NCBI GenBank assembly: GCA_035537095.1
Contig: DATLMV010000044.1
Coordinates: 1-64,000 of the forward strand
Origin: DASWNP01 sp035537095
Lineage (GTDB): Bacteria; Acidobacteriota; Blastocatellia; Pyrinomonadales; Pyrinomonadaceae
Reading direction: 5' to 3'
DNA: 64,000 nt
Position numbers and translations under genes: made by a program. Positions 1-8,466 of the stretch are shown here, one piece after another. The number at the start of each line of letters is the position of its first letter. Position 1 is the first letter of the stretch. The notes below the pieces were generated by a model. The model had not been told where the DNA came from. It saw nothing but the letters and a program-made list of their open reading frames with translations, and did no database searches.

Positions 1-730
1 TCTCCAGGTGGTCGAGGACGATGCGCATCGGCCGCGCGCGGTGCCGCTGCGTCGAGTGCGCGTCCAGATGGAGGCTGACGGCGCGGAACGTCCCCGAAGG
101 ATGTTCCACGTCCGCCACGACCGCGCGCTGGCAACCCAGACGCTTCTCCTTGCCCTTCAGTTTGTCTTTGCCATTCGGCAGGGCCAGCGAATGCGCGCGC
201 CGCAGCGGGTAACGCGAGAGCAGCGCGTTGCCATGCAGCGCCTGCCGGTTCTCGCCCGCCACCTCGCTCTCCAAGCCGCTCCCCTTATTCAACGCCAGAT
301 AACAGGGCGCAAAGACGTAGTTGAAACCGAGCGACTCCGCAATCTCGCGCGCGACGAAACGGTTGAGCGAGCGCGCCATTCCGTAATCCAACTCGGTCAG
401 CAACAGCACGTCGCTCGCGCCGACGAGCGGGTGTTCGCGTAGTACGCGGATGATTCCTTCCAGACGCGTGCCCCGCTCGATGTTCCACGCCGTCGCACGA
501 ATCGCACGCGATGCCGACGACGGCGCGACGCTCACCCCGCGCGGCGCGAAATCCTCCTGCACGACGCTTCCGAGCACCCCCTCAATCTCCGCACGCAACT
601 CTGCATACAGCGCGGAGGCTCGCAAAGCCTTCGTCGAGGGAAAGCGCGCGAGCGCGTCGAAGTGCGCCCCGAGATTGTGTTCGAGCGGAGAAGTCGCCGG
701 AGTTTCCGGCAGCGTGATCGTGTTATCCAA
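1..730 (-). CDS. Endonuclease/exonuclease/phosphatase (EEP) family hydrolase, partial
   Basis: The frame runs off the left edge of the window, so the C-terminus is missing; about 243 residues are visible. Known EEP landmarks appear in order: WNIERG (residues 82-87, the Asn of the first metal site), LLLTELD (109-115, the metal-binding Glu), HGNALLSRYPL (166-176) and SLHLDAHSTQ. These are typical of Mg-dependent phosphodiesterases that act on nucleic acids, phospholipids or phosphoinositides; the substrate cannot be told. The first roughly 75 residues are a poorly conserved extension. There is no ATG at the front: the only start near the upstream stop is TTG at 730-728, directly after an in-frame TAA, so the start is provisional. 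An octamer hairpin separates it from def. Confidence 0.75.
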   Translation of the reverse strand, partial: MDNTITLPETPATSPLEHNLGAHFDALARFPSTKALRASALYAELRAEIEGVLGSVVQEDFAPRGVSVAPSSASRAIRATAWNIERGTRLEGIIRVLREHPLVGASDVLLLTELDYGMARSLNRFVAREIAESLGFNYVFAPCYLALNKGSGLESEVAGENRQALHGNALLSRYPLRRAHSLALPNGKDKLKGKEKRLGCQRAVVADVEHPSGTFRAVSLHLDAHSTQRHRARPMRIVLDHLE

Positions 731-770
731 TTATCTCAACCGGAAAATTTTAACAGGATGAAAAAGAGAC

Positions 771-852
771 AGGGGAAACGGGTAAAAGGTTAAAGGGTCA
801 AAGGGATAAAGACGGTTGCCTTCCTTTTCCCGTTTACCCTTTCACCCTTTTT
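771..852. repeat. Octamer-unit inverted repeat (hairpin) between def and the EEP gene
   Basis: Left arm (about 772-809) is purine-rich, with units of the form GGGTNAAA. The right arm (about 823-852) has the complementary form, CCCGTTTA then CCCTTTCA then CCCTTTTT. The arms are imperfect because the units are degenerate, and the loop is about 13 nt. It touches the stop of def. It could terminate def transcription, although the same structure recurs widely in the window. Confidence 0.7.
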
Positions 853-1343
853 TAACGCCACTTCTTCATCTTTTGGAAACGCTTTTTGACGAGGTCGCGT
901 TTGAGCGGGGTGAGGCGGTCAATGAAGAGAAGGCCGTCGCAATGGTCTGTTTCGTGGAGGAAGCAGCGCGCGGCAAGACCGGAGGCTTCCTGCTCGTAGA
1001 ACTGCCCGCGCGCGTCCTGCGCACGCAGCCGGACGCGTTCGCCGCGCTTCAGAGGCATCCCGACCTTTCCCACCGAGAGACATCCTTCATCGCCCTCCTG
1101 CTCGCCCTCGACGCTCAGGATTTCCGGGTTGGCCGCGACCAGCCTGAGCCCTTCGCAATCCATGACGAAGAGACGCAGAGACAGATCCACCTGCGGCGCG
1201 GCCAGCCCGACCCCCTCCTCGGCGTACATCGTCTCGAACATGTCCGCGACCAGACGCTCCAACTCCGCGTCGAACGTCTCGACCGGCGCGCCCACCTGCG
1301 CGAGCACCTTCGCCGGATATTCAACCACCTTCAGAATCGTCAT
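852..1343 (-). CDS. def: Peptide deformylase
   Basis: This is a 163-residue peptide deformylase, which removes the formyl group from the N-terminal Met of nascent proteins in the cytoplasm using a metal ion. All three family motifs are present: GVGLAAPQ (44-51), EGCLS (86-90, metal-binding Cys88) and HETDH (130-134, two metal-binding His and the catalytic Glu131). The length is normal. The open frame extends further upstream, but I start at the ATG at 1343 because it precedes the conserved N-terminal MTILKVVEYP and overlaps by one base the stop of the upstream zinc-ribbon gene (TGATG), implying translational coupling. The C-terminus is short and basic (KKRFQKMKKWR), common in this family. Confidence 0.95.
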   Translation of the reverse strand: MTILKVVEYPAKVLAQVGAPVETFDAELERLVADMFETMYAEEGVGLAAPQVDLSLRLFVMDCEGLRLVAANPEILSVEGEQEGDEGCLSVGKVGMPLKRGERVRLRAQDARGQFYEQEASGLAARCFLHETDHCDGLLFIDRLTPLKRDLVKKRFQKMKKWR

Positions 1344-1537
1344 CAGCGAAACTCCCGCCCGCGCGCCTGTCGTCGCCAACTGTCCTTGACGTTGAAACGC
1401 TTCTCGCCGCGCGAGAAGCACGACCAGCAGACGTAGCGCACGGAGTTGTCCGGCGCGTCCAACTTGATGACGTGTGTCGTCTCGCGGTCGCACTTCTCAC
1501 AGCGCGGTGCTGTCACATTCTCATCCGTTGTAGGCAT
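1343..1537 (-). CDS. Small zinc-ribbon protein upstream of def
   Basis: This 64-residue protein has two CxxC knuckles, C13-x2-C16 and C37-x2-C40, separated by 20 residues: a classic single zinc-ribbon. The C-terminal third is basic (KDSWRRQARGREFR), which could contact RNA or the ribosome, but no function is established. The start ATG follows GGAGAG at a good distance. Its stop overlaps the def start by one base, so the two are co-translated. A link to nascent-chain processing is inferred from this coupling only. Confidence 0.75.
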   Translation of the reverse strand: MPTTDENVTAPRCEKCDRETTHVIKLDAPDNSVRYVCWSCFSRGEKRFNVKDSWRRQARGREFR

Positions 1538-1795
1538 AGGCTCTCCTTCGCGTCTCGTTTAAACGGCGGTTTTGCTGCGGGGAATAATTCTATAGCGGCG
1601 CGGGATTGAACGCGAGTCGCCGCGCGCAAGGGCTCAGGCGACGCCCGACGGTTCAAGCGCGCAGGCGGCGTTGAGATTTAACAGGATAGACAGAATGAAA
1701 ATAGAGACGCGGGGAGGGTCGCTTTTTTTTGTTTGGAGAGGGAAACGGAAGGGGGATGTTTGATGCGGTATTTTATGAGGGAGAACGGGGCAGGC

Positions 1796-2716
1796 TTATT
1801 TGTTAACGACGCGGAAGGAATACCGCCCGGCATCTTCCGGCTCGCCGCCGGAGGCAAAGCCGCGCAGCCTGACTTGATAATCGCTGCGCTCAAACAGACT
1901 GGCAGGCACATCCAGATTGACGACCGCGCCCGCGCCCGTGCTGTCGGCTGTCAGGCGGTCGAAGCGTCGAAGCTCGCGCCCCTCGAAGTTTTCGAGACGG
2001 GCCTCGTAGGTCGCGTGCGCGCCGTCGGTTTCGAGTTGGAGGCGGACGGTCTGTGTTCCGGACGGAATTTCCAGACGCTTCGTCGCCCCCGCGTCGCGCG
2101 CCAGACCGGGCGTGAGCGTGACGGCGAAGACACCCGCGCCCGTCCCGCGACGCGACGCCGAATCGTCGCCTGAAGATTTCGTCAGTAACCACCACGAGCC
2201 GCCGAAGACGAAGACGAGCAGCGCCGCCGCCAGCGCGAAACTCCAGGCCGGTCGCGGCCCTTGCAGGAAGGACGGAAGATATTTTTTACGTACGGGAGTC
2301 GGCAGCGGAGTCTGCCGCGCGGAATCCAAGACGCGTGCGGGCGACGAATCCGTCGCGTTTAGAGTTGACAAATCCGTCGCGTCCGCAGACGACAGAGTTG
2401 ATATATCAACTGCGTCCGCTGCTTCTGCTTCGATGCTCGCCGCGACGTTCAGATACTTGTTGAAGGCGCGGGCGAATCTCAGTTTCTGTTGTCGTTCGGG
2501 TGTCGAGAGAAAGAAGTTTTCAAAACGCTCGCGCTCGACGGCGGGCAGCAGGCCGGAGAGATAACGGTCTATCAAATCGTCTTCGGAGGCCAGCAGTTCG
2601 TCGAAGAAATCGTCGTCGGTGAGAAGTTTTTCCTCGACCCTTTGGCGGCCTTCGGGGTCGAGCGAGCCCAACAGGTAGTTGCGGATATCCCCTTCATTAT
2701 CAAGATGTTGTCTCAT
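1796..2716 (-). CDS. Membrane-anchored anti-sigma-like protein
   Basis: The protein has 306 residues. Residues 1-85 form an acidic helical cytoplasmic domain (IRNYLLGSLDPEGRQRVEEK, then DDDFFDELLASEDDLIDRYL), resembling the N-terminal part of acidobacterial anti-sigma or zinc-finger-like proteins but without an HxxxCxxC site. A Ser/Thr/Asp-rich linker follows, then one membrane segment (about 158-178) and an extracytoplasmic beta-rich domain of about 125 residues. It lies 71 bp downstream of the sigma gene on the same strand, the usual arrangement for a regulator that holds its sigma factor. The anti-sigma role is inferred from architecture and position. Confidence 0.65.
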   Translation of the reverse strand: MRQHLDNEGDIRNYLLGSLDPEGRQRVEEKLLTDDDFFDELLASEDDLIDRYLSGLLPAVERERFENFFLSTPERQQKLRFARAFNKYLNVAASIEAEAADAVDISTLSSADATDLSTLNATDSSPARVLDSARQTPLPTPVRKKYLPSFLQGPRPAWSFALAAALLVFVFGGSWWLLTKSSGDDSASRRGTGAGVFAVTLTPGLARDAGATKRLEIPSGTQTVRLQLETDGAHATYEARLENFEGRELRRFDRLTADSTGAGAVVNLDVPASLFERSDYQVRLRGFASGGEPEDAGRYSFRVVNK

Positions 2717-2787
2717 CTGCCCGCTGCGCCCCCACTACCGAGCCTTCCCGCCCTTCCAACTGTTTATGCGAATTTCCCGATTCCATT

Positions 2788-3366
2788 TCACCCCGCCGCG
2801 CGCTCGGCCAGACAATCCTGCACGCATTGTTGGACGGTCAGGCGAATGCGGTGCGCGCGGATTCTGAGGGCGTTGAGCGCGATGCCGAGTTGTTCGGCGA
2901 GCCGCTTGCGGTTGTCAATCTTGGCCTGCCGCTCTTCCTGATAATACTGCAAGAGCAGTTTGCGCTTGAGCGGCGCGAGGCGTTGCATGCAATGTTCCAG
3001 ACACTCGTACTCGTCCGCTTCCGTCTCGTCCGTCTCGACCGTCGCCGCCGCGAGCGGCATCTGCGGCACAACCGTGTGTGGTCGCTTGCGTAAGTATTCG
3101 AGATGGACGCGCTGCGCGACGCCGTAAAAATAGAGCGCGGGATCGCCCGTCCAATCCGCCTCTATCTCGCTCAGTTTTTTGGTGACGCGATTGATGGTCT
3201 CATCCGACAGGACATCCGACTCGGTGCAGCCGCGACAGCTAAAAATTTTAATCAGCCGACACCGAATCTCTTCATACTTTCTTCCGGCCTCTTCGCGGCT
3301 CTCCGGATTGAGCCAGACGAGCAGCCGGTCGAAATCCTCTTGCGTTAGCACCCATTCTTTGTTCAT
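2788..3366 (-). CDS. ECF-like RNA polymerase sigma factor
   Basis: The 192-residue protein has a region-2-like helical stretch (DETINRVTKKLSEIEADWTGDPALYFYGVAQRV, described by position about 55-90) and a region-4-like C-terminus with the pattern LAPLKRKLLLQYYQEE followed by KRLAEQLGIALNALRIRAHR, a helix-turn-helix of sigma-70 region 4 type. It matches the sigma/DNA-binding proteins that accompany TPR-CHAT genes in Acidobacteriota. The ATG at 3366 is preferred over a TTG one codon upstream. It follows the TPR-CHAT gene by about 95 bp and precedes the anti-sigma-like gene, suggesting one operon. Promoter targets are unknown. Confidence 0.75.
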   Translation of the reverse strand: MNKEWVLTQEDFDRLLVWLNPESREEAGRKYEEIRCRLIKIFSCRGCTESDVLSDETINRVTKKLSEIEADWTGDPALYFYGVAQRVHLEYLRKRPHTVVPQMPLAAATVETDETEADEYECLEHCMQRLAPLKRKLLLQYYQEERQAKIDNRKRLAEQLGIALNALRIRAHRIRLTVQQCVQDCLAERAAG

Positions 3367-3460
3367 CAACTGATAGCCGGTCGGAATCTTGTTGCTCCGC
3401 CTTACAAAGCGTTCCAGAGAGCTTATCTTGACAACTTTGCGCGCGCATCACTCGCCGAAG

Positions 3461-6400
3461 TCAAAGCGCGGCGCGCGTCGTTCGCCTGCGCTTCTTGCGC
3501 CTGACAGTATAGATGCTGCCTCCGAGAAGTGTTAGCGTCAGAGCGACGGCGCTGCCCATCGCCGCCTGCCGTCCGGCGAAGCGCGGCGTCTCGCCGGGGA
3601 TGTTGATCGCGCCTTCGTATTCGCCTTGCAGGACGAAGGCGGCCCAGTAGTAGGGCGAGCGCCAACGCTTCTGCCGCCACATGGCGATTTGCGCTTCGCG
3701 CAGTGCGGCGGCGGGCGTCATGCCTTCGCCGAGCATCCTCCGGTAGAACTGCTTCATCAACGCGGCGGTCGCTTCGTCGTCCACCTTCCACAGCGAGGCC
3801 ATCACGCGCGGCGCGCCCGCATACATGAAGCCGCGCGTCAGCCCGACCAGCCCCTCGCCTCTGATCTCCTTGCCGAGTCCGGTGTTGCACGCGCTCAAGA
3901 CGACGAGGTCTGCCGAGAGATTCAGACTGTAGATGTCCGGCAGGCGCAGGAACCCGTCCTGCGCCTGCCCGCGCTCGTCGAAGCGCGAGAGGACGAGGCC
4001 GGAGAGTTCGGGGTGCAGGCTGTCAATGATGCCGTGAGTGGCGAAGTGGACGATGCGATAGTCTGCGAGGCTCGGGTCGGTGGCGCGTGCGCGGCTGGCG
4101 TCGAAGCCGACGGCGCGCAGGCTCGCGCCCGCAGGCGCAAAAGACATGATCGCCTCGGCCTCGTCCTGCGAAGCGAACAGACGCGCGAGACGCAGGTCGT
4201 CTTCTCCCGCCGGAGCATCGCGCTCGCCGGAGACTGTTTGCAGTTCCGGCGTCTGCGACTCACGCTCGCGTGCGTTCTTCGTCTGCTTCGCGCGCGCCGC
4301 GACGAGACGCGCGTCTTCATACTCGAACACGGGGTCGGCCACAACGGCGACGGCCTTCGGTGCGGGCGGACGCCGCGCGGTCTCCTGCCGCAGCGCGGCC
4401 AGCGCCGACGCCGAAGGCAGATAGACTATCTCGTGGCGCAGCATCAACGGCTCGCTCTCGACTTTGTCGCCGCGCGCCGCCGTGCCGTCGTCCTGCGCGC
4501 TCGCTTGCGGCGGCGCGTTCGTCTCTTGCTGTTGCGTGTTCGTCTCTTGCCGTGCGTTTGTCTCTTGCTGCGCGTTCGTCTCCGCGACGGTCAGAGCGTG
4601 AAAGGGAACGTACTGCAACGCGCCGTCGGCGACGATGAGAAGACGCTTGTTCTCCAAACGCGCGGCCAGAGGCCCGAGCAACATTTGACCGAGCGCGGCG
4701 GCCTGCGGCCAGTAGTCGGCGCTGGCGCGTGATTGTCGCGCCTGACGCTCCGGCAGGCTCTCGCCCGCGACGGGTTGATGCGCGAGCAGCAGTTCGTAGA
4801 GGCGACGCGCCGCCCGCTCGATCTCGGCGCGGCGGGGCAGTTCGTAGCTCTCGACGGAGTCGCGCGTGACGGCCCAGAGGTAACTGCGTTCGTCGCCGAG
4901 CGAGTATTCCAACATGAGCGTGCGTTCGTCGAGCACCTGACGGCGAATCTCCGCGAGGCTGAGCGGGACGGGCCGCGTCAGCGCGGCGTAGCGCGGGCTG
5001 CGCTCGCGGCTCTGCGCTTCGAGCAGGTCGTACTGCGCCGTCAGGTTGCGTATCTCCTGCGCGAGCGCGGCGGCTTCCTCGTCGGTGTGCTTGCCGCTCA
5101 ACAACTTCATCTGTCGTTCGGCGCGGGCGGCGAGCGCGCCGCGCAACTCGCGCTCGCGTTCCAAAAGCTTCGGGTCAATGTTGCGACGGATGCGCGCGCG
5201 GGCTTCGGAGAGGAGTTCGAGCAGGCTGCGCGCGCGTGCGCGCTCGCTCGCGTCGAGGGCGGCGACGTTCAAGCCCTCCGACGGTCGCTCGTCGTGCATC
5301 CGCATCAGCACGTCAATATAGAGTTCGTAATGCTGGTGGACGGAGGCGAAGTAAGAGGCGCGCAAGCCTTCGCTGGAGACTCCGGCGCGCTGGCGTTCGA
5401 TGAGTTCAATCGCGTCCTCGATCTGCGCGCGCGCTTCCCGCAGGTTCCCCACGTCGCGCTCGACGCGCGCGATGTTGTAGAGCGCGGACGCTTCCCCCGT
5501 GCGGTCTTCAACCTGACGGCTGAGCGCGAGCGCGGCGTCGAAACTGACGCGCGCGCGTTGTTTGTCGTCGAGAGAATCGTAGATCAAGCCGAGATTGTTG
5601 AGGGTCGAAGCCTCGCCCATCTTGTCTTCGAGCGTGCGGTAGAGCGGCAGGGCTTGGTTGTAAAAATCGCGCGCGCGCTGCTTGTCGCCGAGAGAGCTAT
5701 AGACCATGCCGCTCGAATTGAGCGCGTAGGCTTTGGCGAGACGATAGTTGAGCGCGGGGTTGAAGGAGAGCACCTGACGGTAACATTCCAGAGCCTCGCT
5801 CGCCTTCTCCAGAGATTGATACGCGCGACCGAGCAGGACGAGCGCGATGCTCTCATAATCGCGGTTGCCGACGGCGTGAAAGAGTTTGACGGCGCGGTCG
5901 TAGCAATCAACGGCGTGCTGGTGCTGCCCGAGATGATCGTAGACGTAGCCGAGGCCGTTGAGCGCGACGGCCTCGCCGCTGCGGTCGCCCATCCGGCGGA
6001 AAAGCTCGACCGAATCCTTGTGCAGGACGAGGGCGCGCTGCTTGTCGCCGAGATAAGAGTGTGCGCCGCCGAGCGCGGTCAGCGAGAGGGCTTCGCCCTG
6101 CCGGTCGCCGTTCTGCTTCCAGAGCGCGAGGGCGCGCTCGTAAAACTCCAAAGCCTTCGGCATCTCGCGCAGGTCGTAATGCGCGTAGCCGAGATTGTTC
6201 AACGCCTGCGCCTGCCCGCGCGTGTCGCCCGTCTCCTGCCAGAGGGCGAGGGCGCGCGTGAAATAGTCCAGAGCCTTCGGTATTTCGCTTGAAAAATAAT
6301 AGACCTCGCCCAGATTATTGAGGGCTTGCGCCTCGACGCGGCGGTCGCCGACGCTGCGACCGAGACGCCGCGCGCGCTGGCAGAAGTCGCCCGCCTTCGG

Positions 6401-6904
6401 GGTTTCTCCGAGATAAATATAGACGTAGCCGATGTCGTTGAGGGTCTTTGCCTCGCCGCTTGTGTCCTTCGCGGCGCGCTCAAGCGCGAGGGCTTCCTTG
6501 TAAGCGTCGAGCGCGCGGGCGTACTCGCTGAGCGTGTAATGAATGTCGCCGGTGCGCGAGAGCGCGGCGGCCTCCGCGCGCACGTCGCCCGCCGCACGCG
6601 CTTCCGCACGCGCCCGCTCGTACTCCTTGACGGCGGCGCGCGCCGCATCCTCACGCCACTCGCCGCGCAGACGTTCGCCGCGCGCAAACGCGCTCTCGAA
6701 AGTCGCGTCGTGATCTTCTCCCGTCGTCGCAGCCGCACCCGCTTGTGCGTCGTTCGGTGCGGCATGCACTACCCTGAGGCGCGACGCGGGCCTCGATGCC
6801 GCGCACACTAGAAGGAGCGCGAGCGAGAGTGGAAGGATGGAACGGCGGCGCAACTGACGGAGCCTTTCCGAAGCCGCGCGGTATCGTGTTAATTGACGAA
6901 TCAT
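3461..6904 (-). CDS. TPR-repeat CHAT-domain (caspase-like) protein
   Basis: The protein has 1147 residues. An N-terminal hydrophobic segment (about 24-38) is a signal peptide or anchor. About ten tetratricopeptide repeats of the NNLGxxYxxLG type occupy roughly 70-500, followed by a charged helical region and then a CHAT domain. The catalytic pair is visible: His957 in VHFATHG and Cys1006 in LSACNTGLG. CHAT proteins are clan-CD cysteine proteases related to caspases and separase. A second hydrophobic segment (GSAVALTLTLLGGSIYTV) and a basic tail end the protein, so it may be anchored at both ends. The start at 6904 was chosen because it follows a strong AGGAGG with 7-nt spacing. There is a Gln/Thr-rich low-complexity stretch before the catalytic region. 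It heads a likely operon with the sigma and anti-sigma genes. Confidence 0.9.
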   Translation of the reverse strand: MIRQLTRYRAASERLRQLRRRSILPLSLALLLVCAASRPASRLRVVHAAPNDAQAGAAATTGEDHDATFESAFARGERLRGEWREDAARAAVKEYERARAEARAAGDVRAEAAALSRTGDIHYTLSEYARALDAYKEALALERAAKDTSGEAKTLNDIGYVYIYLGETPKAGDFCQRARRLGRSVGDRRVEAQALNNLGEVYYFSSEIPKALDYFTRALALWQETGDTRGQAQALNNLGYAHYDLREMPKALEFYERALALWKQNGDRQGEALSLTALGGAHSYLGDKQRALVLHKDSVELFRRMGDRSGEAVALNGLGYVYDHLGQHQHAVDCYDRAVKLFHAVGNRDYESIALVLLGRAYQSLEKASEALECYRQVLSFNPALNYRLAKAYALNSSGMVYSSLGDKQRARDFYNQALPLYRTLEDKMGEASTLNNLGLIYDSLDDKQRARVSFDAALALSRQVEDRTGEASALYNIARVERDVGNLREARAQIEDAIELIERQRAGVSSEGLRASYFASVHQHYELYIDVLMRMHDERPSEGLNVAALDASERARARSLLELLSEARARIRRNIDPKLLERERELRGALAARAERQMKLLSGKHTDEEAAALAQEIRNLTAQYDLLEAQSRERSPRYAALTRPVPLSLAEIRRQVLDERTLMLEYSLGDERSYLWAVTRDSVESYELPRRAEIERAARRLYELLLAHQPVAGESLPERQARQSRASADYWPQAAALGQMLLGPLAARLENKRLLIVADGALQYVPFHALTVAETNAQQETNARQETNTQQQETNAPPQASAQDDGTAARGDKVESEPLMLRHEIVYLPSASALAALRQETARRPPAPKAVAVVADPVFEYEDARLVAARAKQTKNARERESQTPELQTVSGERDAPAGEDDLRLARLFASQDEAEAIMSFAPAGASLRAVGFDASRARATDPSLADYRIVHFATHGIIDSLHPELSGLVLSRFDERGQAQDGFLRLPDIYSLNLSADLVVLSACNTGLGKEIRGEGLVGLTRGFMYAGAPRVMASLWKVDDEATAALMKQFYRRMLGEGMTPAAALREAQIAMWRQKRWRSPYYWAAFVLQGEYEGAINIPGETPRFAGRQAAMGSAVALTLTLLGGSIYTVRRKKRRRTTRAAL

Positions 6905-7221
6905 AGACGGCCCTCCTGCGCTCAAAAGAGGCTCGAAGGTTTTGCCTGTCGGGTTTGGAATACTTTTGGAGACCTTACGAGGTAGCTGGACGAACGGAGC
7001 GGGTAAGCTTTCGTCTGGCCCGAAATGGAAGCTACTTTCTAACACGAATAAATGCGCCCGCACAAATATTTTCGCGCGCCCGAAATGAAAGAGGCCCGCC
7101 GACTTTGGCGCGCGCCCGTCTCTTGGCGGGCCGCACGGTCGGCGGGCATCTGTGAGACGCGGGGGAGGCGTCTCGTCCCGGAAAGTTTTCGCTCGCGGTT
7201 TGACGACTGCTTCCGGTTCGT
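6905..7221. other. Intergenic region: TPR-CHAT promoter region and 3' end of the Gly-rich gene
   Basis: This 317-bp gap holds no credible gene. It should contain the promoter of the TPR-CHAT operon (minus strand) and the transcript end of the Gly-rich gene. The clear feature is the hairpin at 7094-7147. The strong ribosome-binding site of the TPR-CHAT gene lies at about 6912-6917. Confidence 0.6.
7094..7147 (-). terminator. GC-rich hairpin downstream of the Gly-rich gene
   Basis: Ten-base arms GCCCGCCGAC (7094-7103) and GTCGGCGGGC (7138-7147) are perfectly complementary, and an inner TTGGCGGGCC can pair in a competing fold. On the minus strand the stem is followed by CTCTTTCATTT, a weak T-rich run. 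It sits about 75 bp past the stop of the Gly-rich gene, so it is a plausible terminator separating that operon from the TPR-CHAT operon. Confidence 0.5.
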
Positions 7222-7626
7222 CTATTTGCTGTCTCCACCCGGCGCTGGCGGCGTCGGCGTGACTTTGCCTTGCGGCGGCTGGCCTTCCTCTTCAATGCGC
7301 TGCAATCTGTTCTCGACGAAGTCTATCCTTTCGTCGTAACTCTCGAAGGCCATCGCGGCCCCGCCCTCGATGCGGTCAATTCTCGTCTCAAGGCGGTCAA
7401 CCCTGTTTCCTGACGCGACCTCGATGCGGTCGAGACGCGCTTCGATGCGCGAGAGCCATCCCTCCAGACGCCCGAACCATGCCGCGACCTCCTCAGGCTT
7501 GCCCGAAAAGCCGCCGCCCTTGCCCGCAAACCCGCCGGAGAACCCGCCGCCTTTGCCCCCAAAGCCGCCGCCCCCGCCGCCGGAGAATCCGCCTCCCTTA
7601 CCTCCGAATCCGCCTCCCTCAGCCAT
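7222..7626 (-). CDS. Gly-rich N-terminal repeat protein with coiled coil
   Basis: This 134-residue protein has two parts. Residues 3-42 are almost entirely Gly, Phe, Lys and Ser in repeats of the form GGGFGGKGGGFSGG, about three copies. Residues about 45-115 form a heptad-like helix (WFGRLEGWLSRIEARLDRIE, then RVDRLETRIDRIEGG, then RIDFVENRLQRIEEE), a strong coiled coil. The tail is Pro/Gly-rich. There is no signal peptide. The start follows AAAGGAG with 9-nt spacing. It is the last gene of a set with a WCWAA papain-like protease and an unknown protein. The Gly-rich part could be a scaffold, a phase-separating segment or a protease substrate. I do not recognise a named family. Confidence 0.7.
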   Translation of the reverse strand: MAEGGGFGGKGGGFSGGGGGGFGGKGGGFSGGFAGKGGGFSGKPEEVAAWFGRLEGWLSRIEARLDRIEVASGNRVDRLETRIDRIEGGAAMAFESYDERIDFVENRLQRIEEEGQPPQGKVTPTPPAPGGDSK

Positions 7627-7770
7627 TGCCTTTCGCTCCTTTCATTCATGTGAGTAATGCGTTCATCCAATCGCCTGCGCGACCGTTATCCGCTCCGCGC
7701 CAAATCTTCGCCCGGCATCCGGCGTCCGCCCCTCGCACGTGAGAACGCTTGCCCGCGCGCGTTGCGCGTC

Positions 7771-8466
7771 TCAACCGAATCCGGCGGAAGGAATATTGTT
7801 CGACAAGACTTCGAGGAACTGCTGCGAACTGATGAGCCGATCGAGCGGCAACTCCGCGAACCCCGGCGGGGCTTCGATAACCAGCACTCGGCCTTGATTG
7901 GTCTTTTCGTCCGACAACCAGAAAGCCTCGATGCGATACGACGGCACGGTCAACAGGCGGACGAGCAGTTTATCCTCGACGTGCCGGTCTATCCACTTGA
8001 TTGCTCTCTCGATGCTTTCCGCCAGCGGCGAGGAGAAAAATTCGCGCACGCTCGAACTCTTCGGTTCGCTCTCGTCAATAACCGAACGCGCGAAGGCTTT
8101 CGCCACCCCGTCGAACTTTATCTGGTGATGCCAGCGTCCGGTGTTCTTCGCCAAGTCCGCGAGCGGGTCGCCGCCGCCGTCGCCGTCCTCCGGCTGCTTG
8201 TAAGCGCGAATCCCGTCAGTCCCGAGCGTGTAGAGCGAGAAACTCTCGCCGCAGCGAATCTCATTCGGCGGCGGCGTCGTCGTAGGCTCCTCGCCGCGCG
8301 TCCCGGAGTCCGGCGGCAGACCTCTCGTGGCGGTCGCGGGGGGAGAACCTTCGGGAGCGTTGCCCGCATCAGTCGCACGCACGTCCGCGCCGCCGACGAA
8401 ATATCCCAACTGGTTGCGGATGGCCTTCAAACCGCGCTTGGATATCGGGTCAGGGTAAGTCCTCAT
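7771..8466 (-). CDS. Unknown protein between a cysteine protease and a Gly-rich protein
   Basis: The protein has 231 residues from the ATG at 8466, which follows GGAGG with 7-nt spacing and overlaps the protease stop by one base (TGATG). Residues about 35-75 are a Pro/Thr/Gly-rich, probably disordered segment. The C-terminal 130 residues look like a folded alpha/beta domain, with an amphipathic stretch SIERAIKWIDRHVEDKLLVR and a beta-rich end (YRIEAFWLSDE, then RVLVIEAPPGF). No catalytic motif, signal peptide or membrane segment is evident. I do not recognise the family. Tight coupling to the protease suggests a partner, substrate or inhibitor; this is inference. Confidence 0.7.
   Translation of the reverse strand: MRTYPDPISKRGLKAIRNQLGYFVGGADVRATDAGNAPEGSPPATATRGLPPDSGTRGEEPTTTPPPNEIRCGESFSLYTLGTDGIRAYKQPEDGDGGGDPLADLAKNTGRWHHQIKFDGVAKAFARSVIDESEPKSSSVREFFSSPLAESIERAIKWIDRHVEDKLLVRLLTVPSYRIEAFWLSDEKTNQGRVLVIEAPPGFAELPLDRLISSQQFLEVLSNNIPSAGFG

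Noticed and set aside
8..442. Open frame on the plus strand at the left edge
   Set aside because: The minus strand reads a clear EEP-family protein across the same bases with WNIERG and HGNALLSRYPL motifs.
4733..6292. 519-codon open frame opposite the TPR-CHAT gene
   Set aside because: It mirrors the TPR repeats of the real gene and has no independent motif or ribosome-binding site.
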